Assembly: GCA_027886185.1 (NCBI GenBank)
Contig: WOAB01000018.1
Coordinates: forward strand, 1,302,001 to 1,366,000
Direction of reading: 5' to 3'
Source of the DNA: Rheum nobile
Lineage: Eukaryota > Streptophyta > Magnoliopsida > Caryophyllales > Polygonaceae
Length of the DNA: 64,000 nucleotides
The stretch's first letter is position 1. Each line of letters opens with the position of its first letter. This document shows positions 47,994-59,300 of this stretch, piece after piece. The notes under the pieces are model-generated. The model was given only the letters and a program-made list of their open reading frames with translations, ran no database searches and was not told where the DNA came from. The position numbers and the translations under genes are program-made.

Positions 47994-48955
47994 AAGATCT
48001 CAAGGGGTGCAATGACAATTGCTCATGGCAAAAAGAGTGGTACTCTTTACATGACAACAGGGGTGTGTTGTTCAATTGCAGTTGTAGTAGGGAATGGAGA
48101 TTCCAACATGTGGCACCAGAGACTTGGCCACATGAGTGAGAAATGGATGAAATTTATGCATTTGAAAGGGAAATTGTCGGGTCTATAGTCAGTAGAGGTA
48201 GACATGTGCAAAGGATGCATACTTGGAAAGCAGAAGAGGGTGAACTTTCAGACAAATGGTAGAACCCCAAAGAAGAAAATATTAGAGCTTGTCCACTCTG
48301 ATTTTTTGGGACCAACGACTACTTCATTCATTGGTGGGAAACACTACTTTGTGACTTTCATCGATGATCACTCTCGGAAGGTATGGGTATATTTTCTAAA
48401 ATACAAGTCTAAAGTTTTTGAGGCTGTCAAGAGATGGAAAGCCATGGTTGAAAATGAGACAGGTTTGAAAGTCAAAAGGGCTTAGAACCGACAATGGTGG
48501 TGAATATGTGGACAACATATTTAAAAAAAATTGCTATGAACACAAGATCTGAATGGAGAGAACAGTGTCAGGTACACCTCAACAAAATGGTGTAGCTGAG
48601 CGTATGAACCGAACGTTGACAGAAAGAGCCAGAAGTATTCGTATACATTCAGGTCTACCAAAGCAGTTCTAGGCAGAAGAAGTCAATACAACTTCTTACT
48701 TGATCAATCGAGGTCCGTCGGTTCCATTAGATTACTAAATACCAGAAGAGGTATGGAGCGGAAAAGAGATAAAATTGTCACATTTAAAAGTTTTCGGTTG
48801 TGTAGCATATGTGCATATTAGTGAAAAAGGCAGGAATATGCTTGATCCAAAATCCAAGAAATGCACTTTCATCGGCTATGGAGAGGATGAGTTTGGCTAC
48901 CGTATTTAGGATGACCAAAACAAAAAGGTGATCCGTAGCAGAGATGTATTTTTTT
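47994..48955 (+). pseudogene. copia integrase region
   Basis: GAG-pre-integrase (MWHQRLGHMSEK ... MCKGCILGKQKR) and integrase core (LVHSDFLGPTT, FIDDHSRKVWVYFL, NGGEYVD, GTPQQNGVAERMNRT) are clear. Multiple stops occur at about 48187, 48484, 48549, 48671, 48736 and 48907, several of them where Trp or Arg codons are expected. A frameshift falls near 48484 and another near 48950. Confidence 0.85.
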
Positions 48956-50776
48956 AACGAAAGAGTCATGTATAAGGACATGCATAAAACTGACGCCAGC
49001 GACTCAGATCAGAGTGGGCCAGTATTTGCAGATGTAGATTATGTTTCAGATAGTCCTATGACGAAACTGATCGTAACAAGTCCTCAGTCAGAAGAACTTG
49101 TTGAGCAACAAAGCGTGCAACAGTACACGACAGAACCTCCTACTCCAACTCCTGTATTGAGAAGGTCTTCTCGGCCTCATGCTCCTAATAGGAGATACAT
49201 GAGTTATTTGTTGTTGACAGATGGAGGAGAGCCAAAATGTTATGATGAAGCATTCCAGACTAGTGATGCAAGCAAGTGGGAGCTTGTAATGAAAGATGAG
49301 ATGCAATCTTTGATTTCAAACCAAACATGGGAGCTAGCTGAGTTATCCATGGGAAAGAAGGCACTTCACAACAATTGGGTATACCAAATAAAAGATGAGA
49401 ATGATGGTTCTAAGAGATATAAAGCTCGACTAGTTGTGAAAGAATTTCAACAAAAGGAAGGAGTTGATTATACTGAGATTTTTGCTCCTGTCGTGAAGTT
49501 GAATACTATCAGAACAGTGTTGAGTATTGTTGTTATTGAAGATCTTCATCTTGAACAATTAAATGTGAAGACTGTATTTCTTCACGGAGATTTAGATGAA
49601 TAGATATACATGCATCAACCAGAAGGTTTTTCAGAGAGTGGAAAAGAGAACATGGTGTGTAAACTCAAGAAGAGTTTGTATGGCCTGAAGCAAGCCCCAA
49701 GACAGTGGTATAAAAAGTTTGACGGCTTCATCCACAAGGAAGGTTTACAGAAGTGCAATGCTGGTCATTTTTGTTACTTCAAAAGCTACCGGTCTAGTTA
49801 TATCATTTTACTACTTTATGTTGATGATATGCTAGTAGCAGGTTCAAATATTGATGATATCAGAAGGTTGAAGCAACAATTGTCAAAGGAGTTTGACATG
49901 AATGATTTAGGTCCAACGAAAAAGATTTGTGGGATGCAGATTACTAGACACATGGGGGACTTTGCAGTTATCTCAATCAGAGTACGCCAACCGTGTTTTA
50001 GAGAGATTCAACATGAATAAGGCTAAACCAGTTAGTACACCATTGGCAAGTCATTTTCGCTTATCCAAGGACCAGTCACCTCAGACAAAAGAAGATAGGG
50101 ATTTCATGGCTAAGGTTCCTTATGCCTCAGCCATTGGAAGTTTGATGTATGCAATGGTCTGTACAAGACCATACATTAGACATGCAGTGGGAGTTGTTAG
50201 CATGTACATATCAAATCCAGGAAATGCTCACTGGGAAGCAGTGAAATGGATTTTAAGGTATCTAAAAGGCACCACAGAGAAGTGTTTGTACTTTGGTAAG
50301 GGTGAACTAAAAGTACAAGGCTATGTAGATGCAGACTTTGGAGGTGGAGTCGATCACCGGAAAAGCACCACATGTTACATATTCACTGTTGGAACTACAG
50401 TTGTGAGTTGGATGTCGCAACTACAGAAGATTGTAGCTCTATCCACTACAGAGGCAGAGTATGTACCAGTGACTAAAGCCAGTAAAGAGATGATATGGCT
50501 TCAAGGTTTGTTAACTGATTTGGGATTCAAGCAGTAGAATAATGTGTTGTACAGTGATAGTCAGAGTGTAATACACTTGGCAAAGAATTCAACATTTCAT
50601 TCCAAAACTAAGCATATTGGACTTCGATATCATTTCATCAGGTCTTTGTTGGAAGATAAAGTTTTAAAGTAGGAGAAGATCCAAGGAAGCAAGAATCCAG
50701 CGGATATGTTGACAAAGACGGTGACTATTGACAAATTGAAGTTATGCTCAATTTCAGTTGGCCTACAAGAGTAACA
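48944..50776 (+). pseudogene. copia reverse transcriptase and RNase H
   Basis: RT motifs NWVYQIKDENDGSKRYKARL, APVVKLNTIRTVL, SLYGLKQAPRQWYKKFD and the catalytic LLYVDDMLVAGSN. After a frameshift near 49960: YASAIGSLMYAMVCTRP, YVDADFGGGVDHRKST (RNase H Asp), TTEAEYVPVTKA (Glu) and, past a TAG at 50536, LYSDSQSVIHLAKN and NPADMLTKTVTIDKL. A further stop lies at about 49601. All domains are present but not translatable as one polyprotein. Confidence 0.9.
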
Positions 50777-50845
50777 AGACCAGAAAGTTCTGCTGCATAG
50801 AATGAGGTGTGAAGACAGATTGAAATGAGTTTTCAAGTGTGGGAT

Positions 50846-51592
50846 TGTTAGAAATAGCAATAAAGCTATTTTTGATTATAAATGAAAAGAAAAAGACTAG
50901 TATTCATCATTTCAAGGAAAATAAATGAGAGATTGATATCAAGCAGTTTCTTAATGCCACAAGTTATTTTAGGTGTTTTGCTAATATATATACATTTGAG
51001 TTTTTCATTTGTTTGTATCATCCAAAAAACACAGAGAAAAAAGAGCTTAGTTTAAGATTCAACAGAGAAGCTTTTGAAGGAATTTTGTGCATATAATTCC
51101 TAGGTGTAATTGGGGTGTGACTTGTGAGTTATATGTTTTGTAAGCATTTGTATATTTCTATTTTTCTAGTAAAAGTTTTACAAAAGTTTTAGAAATAAAT
51201 TATTTCTCATTCTTAGTGCTTGTTTGGTTGGCAATTGAATTTTCATGAATTGAAATATCATGTGAAATAGGATAAAAAACTTGTGTTTGGTTAGAAAAAA
51301 TCTTAGAGAAAATCACATGAGATTTTAAATTCCTGCAAAACACATGAAATAGACTTGCCTACTTTCCCTAATAAGTTCTACTTCTACCATTTACATATCA
51401 AATCTCAACTTCCCCATTTTAATTTACACATTGTAAAATTCAACTAAATATATTTTCTTCAAATCAAAATCCCTGAAAGTACAATTCACTGGATTTTAAT
51501 TCCTGAGAAGTAACTTTCTAGAAATTACATTTTTTACATTCAACCAAACAAGTACTAATTGATAAAGGAAAAGTTATCTATTTTCCCCAACA
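50846..51592 (+). repeat. copia 3' LTR (interrupted by a MITE)
   Basis: TGTTAGAAATAGC to TTTTCCCCAACA. Matches the 5' LTR from ATATCAAGC onward. A 340-bp MITE at 51216-51555 interrupts it; without the MITE the LTR would be about 407 bp. Confidence 0.88.
51216..51555. mobile_element. MITE in the 3' LTR
   Basis: Inverted ends GTGCTTGTTTGGTTG and its complement CAACCAAACAAGTAC, 340 bp, no ORF. The uninterrupted 5' LTR shows the empty site (CATTCTTAATCTGAT), so the insertion target was TA or TTA, fitting a Tourist/PIF-like or similar MITE. Confidence 0.82.
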
Positions 51593-51908
51593 ATACCAAA
51601 TACCATATTTGTGTCAGTAATATTATTAGCCTAGCGTCTTATAAATACTGTAAATTTGACTTAATGTGTGCAAGTGCAACTAATGTTGCAGAAACAATCA
51701 ACTAAATATTTCACCAAACGAGCATAATTGCATAAATACCCAAACTTCAGCAATTTAAGTTGTTGATAATTGACACTCTTAGAAGACATATCAAAAGTCA
51801 AGCTCCGGTGCACGGAGTGACGGAATCAGAGCTGACTAAGCTGAGTTGTGATCCTTCTGCATTGTTGTAGGTCGAACCAATCTGAACTGGAGTCTTAGTA
51901 GTACTCAA

Positions 51909-54900
51909 TTATTCATCGTCGTCCTCCTCATCAGAATCAGAATAAATATCAAAATTCTCGTCACTTTCGTCGTCACTGAAGAGTGGACAAGAACAAGTTG
52001 CTTTCTTCTCCTTGCCCACAGTCCGATACTCCGCCCCACAGGTGTAGCAGAAATCATGCCCGCATCTGTTGATATATATAAAAATTAACAGCAAACCATC
52101 ATAGTATACTGTTTGGTAAACAATTATAATGCAAATGGTACATAGATAGTAACTGTTGATAGATACGCTACATATATGGTTATAATATGTTGCCACAGAT
52201 GCACAAAGGAAAGTTTGCCAAACAGATCCTTATCAACTTTATATTGAACTCCTACTCTCTAATTGCCAGTTACTTCTACACAGGAGAAGGGATTTCACTG
52301 GAAGAGGGTTAACCAGAATACCTTTTCTCAAAAGAGGGAAAACAGACTCTAAGACTGAGACACACAAAAGGAATGATCTAATTCAAACAAAGAAGCATAA
52401 TTATAACGCAATATAAAATGAAGGCACGCTAACAACTTACGTCAGTAAAGCATATTCAACGGGAAACACCAGTTCACTGCTTAGCATATGTAATTTACAC
52501 GGATAATGTACAAGGTAAATATTTGGACATGCGTCAAATTTCAAGGCGTAGAGTATGAGTTTGTGATGCAATGTGCAAACTCAACCAAATGGTAATTATC
52601 TTCAAGACCACGTTTGTGTGGTTTCACTATCATGTAACAACCACTAAATAAATTAAATTATTAGGTTAAGTAGGTCCACCAGTAGTCAATCCACTTAAAT
52701 AACAAGATCTCCTAAATTCACAGATTGTCCTTCAAACTTATCATTAAAGCTAGCACTATCAACTTATCAAGTACTTCAATAAGTCACCACCATGACAAAA
52801 AACACATACCTGCACGTCATGTGATAGCAGCCTTCGGCGAGTTCAATCATATGTTTACACTTCACACACTGATGCCACAAATTCCTCGATGCAAGAGACT
52901 TGAGCTTCCAATCTTCAGGTGGAGATGGATACAACCTCTTGTACTCTATGCATGTCATGTTTTGATGCCAAGGGACTTTGCAATTTATACAGAAGAGTCT
53001 ACTACAATTAACACATTTCCCTTCTCCCAAGTTTCTGAGTTGGACAGCTTCTCTCCTGGCAAATTCTGATGCCTGGCTAATTGACATTAATTCCGAGCAC
53101 CGAGGAAATGGGCAATAAACTCTCTCTGCAGGTGGTATAGATGCTTCTTTTAGCCTTAGCTTCATGATTTCAACTAGCATAGGAGTCAGGAATTTCTCGC
53201 AACTGTTCATGTTGAGCTCAGAATTACATTTTACATGAGGACATTTAGGTATCACTCCATCGAAAAGCTTGACTTCCATATGTAGTTCCATACAAGAGAA
53301 ACAGTAAGTGTGTGAGCAAACAGGAACAGGGAACATCTGATCCGTGTATGTTTCTTCCAAACAAATAGGACAAGTCTCCTTTAAAAAGTTGACTCTGTTA
53401 GAGTCAGCAAGCTTAGCCATCTCGTAGGCAATAGCATCTCTGGCAAGCTTGAAAGCATACTTTATATTATTCCTTGTAACAAGAAAAGGATGGCAATATG
53501 CAAATTTACTCCGAAGAACCTCCACCATGCTCATTAATCTGGCAAGGTTGCGCCGATTTGGTTGCCACCTATGCATAACCTGGAATCCAAAAAATACCAT
53601 GTGATCATCTTATTTCTTCAATAATGGTACCTTCTCTCACTAATCTGGCCACTGAATAAAATTCAACAGAAAAGGGAAAGGCGCGCCTCTGTGCCTAGGT
53701 GGCGCCTAGGGCACCTGAGGGGTGCCCAGCCACTCAGGCGGGCGCTGGCCTGAGCCAGGCGCGCCTAGGCTGCGCCTTTTCATTAACTGCAAAAACCGCA
53801 ACCCTATCTCAAGAGAATTGTTCCAGAAACTTGACATGAATGAACTCGTACCAAGTTTTGACTGATTCTCATAGAAAAAAATGTTCCACTATTGGTACAC
53901 AAGAATCTCTATCGATGCTCATACTCCTATTGATATCTATATTGAGCTAAAAAATAGACATTAAGTTGGCCCTGCATCCTACTCAAACTAAGAACAAGTT
54001 ATACTGATTTACTCACAATAGAAAGTTGTTTTTTAATGAAAACCTGCCGCATGTTCATTAAACTCAATAGTGTAGCACTGTAGGTATTGCTTGTAATAAT
54101 CCTCAACTTGGCACTTAGGAGACATGATATTCAAGATTTTCTAACATGACTTCTTCTCTTTTACAGAAAGTATAGGAAAAATAGGCATTGTAAGACCATA
54201 TCCCATGCATATTAGGAAACAAACAATTAATACAAGTCACTCAAAGGTCTCAATACTTACATACTGGAATAGTGGATAGCGATCACAGAAGAACATGATA
54301 CGCTTTAAATCCAGAGATAAGGCAATTTCTAGCCCTTCAAGCAAGGCCTTTATTTCAGCTGCTTGACGACTCAAACCCCCTTTGACAGGCTTCTTCAGCT
54401 CAAAAATCAAATTATCCCTCGGGTCGCATATAGCAACACCAATACCACAAAATGTAACCTTCGTATCGCCCACTCTTTCTTCACTCAAAAGTCCCTTAAA
54501 ATACAACCTGTATCCACTCGTAAAAGAACATAAGCATTGGGAATAAGAAGTTCGAACAAAATATTAGAATACTTGTCACAAAGCAGTGAAACTCAACTAA
54601 TGTTACTTGCTCTCATCTTTCGACTCTTTCCATGAGATCAAAATGCACAATTAACACATTTCACAAGATTCAGAAGCACAGGCCTATCTATGTGATGAAT
54701 AAAAGATGACATATGAGCACAAGAAGTAATTAAGCATCCAGCAAACCTTTAGGAGGTTTTACTTTTAGTGACATTGTTAAATAGTTCAAAAAGAAAAGAA
54801 TTTCAGTACATGTAAAATTAAGCACCATCACCAATCAAATACACAATGAACCAAAAACATGATAATCGGGCCACCACCACACTGAAACCAAAGAAGTCAT

Positions 54901-55669
54901 TTTTATCATCTAACATAGGAAATATAGTACAAAACTAGATTCATCGTGGAGAAGGAAATTCAACATATTGACTTTATAGTTTGCTGACTTTGCTCTTACA
55001 AAGTTTGAACATAACCTACAGTTTTGTCTTCCGTCCAAACTTAGCTCTTCGAAAACTTTTAGATGAAACCAGATTTCCTCCTTTTAAACCATTGGATGTT
55101 CCCAATTAGTGCACTGAGTATTGTTTTTATGCAGCAGAAATTGTGTCATTTAAACAATCGAATGTTCTCCACTAAAACCAGAATGTTATCAACGGAACCA
55201 CAAATACTTCTCCTAGTTTCGTAACTACCAGAAACAAGGCAAAGCCACATAATTTCACATAGAGGAAAGATTCACACATAGACATTGAAGAATTGTAGGG
55301 CATGAAAGATACAAATACGGAATACCTGTAAGTCTCATAGTTCCCCACTTCATCGCCGAAATCCTCCCAATCCGAGTCGGGAAACACACTTAAACCCTGC
55401 ACGAACTTCTGATCAAGAATTCGGCGGCTAAGATCAAGCCTCATACTCCGCGCCTCCGACTCGCTCATCTCCCTATCCCTCCGCTCCTGCTCGATCTTGT
55501 CGCGCACAGCCGCCTCCAACTCGTCGTGTTTAGAGACGCGGTCGGATATCGCCGGAGATTGTTGCTGAGAGGACGAGGCGCCGGTGGAGGTGGAGGGAAG
55601 GAGAGAGAGGGAAGCGGCAATTGCTTCCTCCATTTGCAAGCGGAAAGCCATATCGAGATCGGACTCCAT
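51909..55669 (-). CDS. RBR-type E3 ubiquitin ligase with RNase H-like N-terminus
   Basis: Four exons join in frame: 55326-55669, 54261-54507, 52810-53579 and 51909-52065, giving 505 residues. Residues 1-115 are a Ser/Gln-rich and charged coiled segment. About 115-200 is a degenerate RNase H-like fold (GIGVAICDP, AAEIKALLEGLEIAL, FFCDRYP). RING1 starts at C267 (CPICLEETYTDQMFPVPVCS). The IBR has CVNCSRLFCINC. RING2 has WHQCVKCKHMIEL, with the expected catalytic cysteine C448 in GCYHMTC, then CGHDFCYTCG. RBR ligases accept ubiquitin on the RING2 cysteine before passing it to substrate. The tail is Asp/Glu-rich. The start is the first ATG of the CT-rich leader. No stops; this plant RBR subfamily is known. 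Appears functional. Confidence 0.93.
53680..53790. repeat. GC-rich palindromic repeat in an RBR intron
   Basis: A ~100-bp GC-rich island in an AT-rich intron, built from overlapping GGCGCCTAGG, GCGCGCCT and GGCTGCGCC words, many self-complementary. Likely a transposon-derived repeat fragment; termini not defined. Confidence 0.5.
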
Positions 55670-55860
55670 GGCCTCGAATAATGATCTAAGCTCTACGCCG
55701 CCGCTTGTCGATGTGGTTTACGGTCAGATTCACGGCTGCGAAAGGAGTGAGAGTTCAAAACTCCAGACGCCTCTTCCGAACGAGAGAAACCCGACTTCTG
55801 TGGGTGACCAGGCCAAATGGTCACTGAATTTGATTTAATATTTACCGCGAAAAACCGGAC
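55670..55860 (-). promoter_or_regulatory. Upstream region of the RBR gene
   Basis: Leader and promoter region between the RBR start and the palindrome array. No clear TATA box was identified. Confidence 0.3.
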
Positions 55861-55887
55861 ACTCGAGTTTTTTTTTACTTCGCACTC

Positions 55888-56218
55888 CTTCTTGGACGAC
55901 ACATCTTGCCGTCCAGAAAATCCGAGTTTTTTGAACGACACGTAATGCAGTCCAGGATGGGTTTAATTTTTATTTTATTTAAAATGTATTTTTAAAAATC
56001 GATTTCACTGAACCGGTTTAGTCGGCGGCAACATGTGCCGCCCAAAGAACCGATTCAGTGATCGGATTTGTTGGGGGAGAAGGGTTTATAGGCGGCATTA
56101 TGTGTCGCCCAGTGAATCGATTCACGAAAACCGGAGTACTTCTGGGCGGCACTATGTGCAGCCCATGGAGTGTACGATTGACAACGGTCAATTTGGGCTG
56201 CACATAGGGCCGCCCAGA
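55888..56218. repeat. Array of six imperfect palindromes
   Basis: Near-palindromic ~23-bp units at about 55891-55915, 55931-55955, 56021-56044, 56089-56111, 56142-56165 and 56194-56216. The common form is TGGGCGGCACNNTGTGCCGCCCA. They lie just upstream of the MULE transposase start and may be its subterminal region. Confidence 0.75.
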
Positions 56219-56322
56219 AATACTCCGTTTCACTCTCAACGATCATGTGACCGGCTATATATATTGGAGATGTAATAGTAATGGTTGGAACCCAAAACTT
56301 TATACCCGATTTTTCTTAAAAA

Positions 56323-59300
56323 ATGTCGTCGTCAAGCGATCCTGGTTGGAGGGGGTTGTCGGAGTCGTCTTCGAGCGCGCACACATCTCTAGATGATGAG
56401 GGTGATTTTCAGTCGGCGATTTCTCCTGAGTACTTCAAGGTACGTAATATTTTAATTTTTATTGTATAAAATGATTAGATCTTAAATGTACTTAGTCTTT
56501 GAAATGTTAGACTGTTTTGAAATAATCTATAATTTTTTGATATTAGTTTGTATAAATTTAATTATTAATTAGTCTCTAATGTACTAATTTTTGTATATAA
56601 ATAGGGTGATTCTAGTGATGATGAATTTGTAGCAATCGACTTCTCATCCCATTTTACTACTAATGAGATATTTCCGAGTATGGAAGGATTGAGAGATTGG
56701 GTGCAAAAGGTCGATTTTAGTCTTTTTATGGTGATCACTACTAAATCATCAAAGCCTAAAAAGATTATATTTCATTGTGAGAGATCCGAGTTACCTAGGT
56801 CCGGCAAGAAAAAGAAGTTAGTCGATGGTAAAAAGGTCAGCCCGGTACGAGTGAATAAAGCTAGGTCAAAGAAGAAGGATTGTCCTTTTTTGTTGCATGG
56901 TACTTTTAGGGAAGGAAATGCTATTAGAGATCCTGGGTGGACCATATCGGTTGTTAGTGGATGTCATAACCATATGCTTTCGACCACCTTGATCGGACAT
57001 GCATTTGCTTCCCGACTTACGAAGGAGCAGCGTAGGAAAGTGATGATTGATACTGCGGCGGGTGCAAGACCCAAGGTTATTTCTACACAGCTTAGGAATG
57101 AATATACGGGTTCAACGATTTCGAGGAGGCAGGTGTACACTGTTAGGGCTAAGGAGAGGTTGAAATCCCTAGGCAATCTGAATGTGACACAATGGTCATT
57201 GGGGTTTTTGAATGAGAAAGGCTATTTGTTGGACACTGCTACTAAGACGAGGGAAGATGGGAAGGAGGTTTTGGCGTGCTTGTTTATTTCTCATCCAGAT
57301 GCTCGACATTTGCTGTGCATATTCCCTAATGTCGTCATCATGGATTCGACCTACAAAACCAACAGGTAAACCTTACTCGTTGTTGTATTATGTGTAGATA
57401 ATGGTATTTTCTGCGGGTTTAAAGTATTTTTTGTGTTGCATTTATAGGTACGGTATGCCTCTGTTCCAAATTATTGGGTTTACTTGCACCAACTACACAT
57501 ATTGCATTGCTCTTGTGTTCATGGAAAGGGAGACGACAAGCCACTATGCATGGGCACTGAGACGATTGAAGTGGTTGTACGGGGGGAAAAGTCCCGTATG
57601 CATCATGTCTGATCGAGAGCTAGGACTGATCAAGGCTGCCAAATTGGTGTTTCTGAAGATTCGTCATCTATTGTGCCAGGTCCATGTAGACCGTAATGTG
57701 AAGGCATATGCTAAGACGATGATGTGATACCCCGTATTTTTGTAAGGTTATGTTGGGAATTTTGGTTTTTTTCCCGAGTGCCCGTTGTGTACGTCGGATT
57801 TAATTCAGAAAGTTGGAGACATTCTGTAATGTGCTCTGTATCTGTAATATTTTTCTCAGTGAAATAATATATAGACGACGTGCTTCGGATGTTTATACGT
57901 ATTCGCGTACGATAATTTTTATCCCGGGTTAATGTCTTGCTCGTTCAATAGCTGAATGGGCGAGAAAAGACAAAAACGGCGACCGCCGTACAGTAACGGC
58001 GCCCGCCGTCGCTGGGCCCGAGGTGTCAGGCCGTCGTCTCCTACTCTGGGCTCGCCAGGGCTAGGAACGGCGACCGCCGTAATTACGGCGCCCGCCGCGG
58101 CCCGCCGTAGGCAAAGTTGCGGCGCCCGCCGTGATTACCCAGAGGTCATTACCCGTTGGTCGTCGGCGAGCTCTGGCCGCGCCGATCTAGCCCTGCTCGG
58201 CCTCGTCTAGGGTGATGATGATGTTCCCGTCGCTTTGGCTATAAAAGGAGGTGCTGGGGGAAGGGTTTTGAGCCATCCCAACACCGAATCTCTGCCAAAA
58301 TTTCGCCTCGTCGGAGTGTTAGTTTCGCCGGATTTCGGAAGCTTCGTTGGTGTCAGTTGGTGGTGTTTCCAGAAGCCCTTGTGAAGCCTTTTGGTTGCCT
58401 TTGGAGGTTGGAACCCAGGCAAGGCAAAAAGGGGTCGAAACGCGCATCATTTGGGTGAGTTTTTCTCTCGTTCTGTCGTCGGAGTTCTTCACGGCGACCG
58501 CCGTGTTCTTTACGGCGCCCACCGTGATGAATGCGGCGACCGCCGCCAGTGCCCAGAATGCCTTCGTGGCTTTGGCTTGGTTGGTTGTCGTCGTGGCGTC
58601 TTTCCTTTCGATTTCTTTCACCGTTTTTAGATTCGTACTGTTGTTATGTCGGATCTAACTTAGGGTTCCTTTTATGGGTCGACTCGAAGGTGTTTGTGCT
58701 AGTGGAGCTATACCCGTGTCGAGCCCGGAATCCCGTCGTTGTCGTTAGGCTTGTTTCTATTATGCGGATTAAGGCAAGTGGCGGTTCACTCTTGCTCATT
58801 CGTTCCATATTTACATTAATTATCAATAGTTTATCTGAGTAATTAATTTGGAATGAATACTCTGTTTGTCTGGAAATGGTTTTGGTAAACTGTTTTGGAA
58901 AACAAAATATTGATATTATAATAGGTTGTATATCTGTTAGAACAACGCTATTATCTGTGATCGCCTTTCGGGCCTTTATGTGGATTTATCCTATAACTGT
59001 TATTGTGCTGTATCTGTGTGGTTAGCACTGTTAGTTAGGAATGTACTCGGACTTCGTCCGATCGTTTCTTTATAATCTGGTATCGGGGTGGCTCGTCTCC
59101 ATCTGGTACTATTCTAAGATCATGATCGGTCTCTTTCACAAGTGTGTAGAGACAGGACACTTAGCTGGTGTCACAAACCTTCCGGTGTATGTCACTCTCG
59201 ACGAAACGTATACTAAGATGTATCGTCCCAATGGTGGGGTACACATGTAAAAGTCTAATAATATGATGTGTGGTTTGTAATATAATTCAGATAAGTGCTA

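Noticed and set aside
57956..58210. Open frame rich in Arg and Ala
   Set aside because: Produced by the GC-rich repeat cluster of the family-B LTR.
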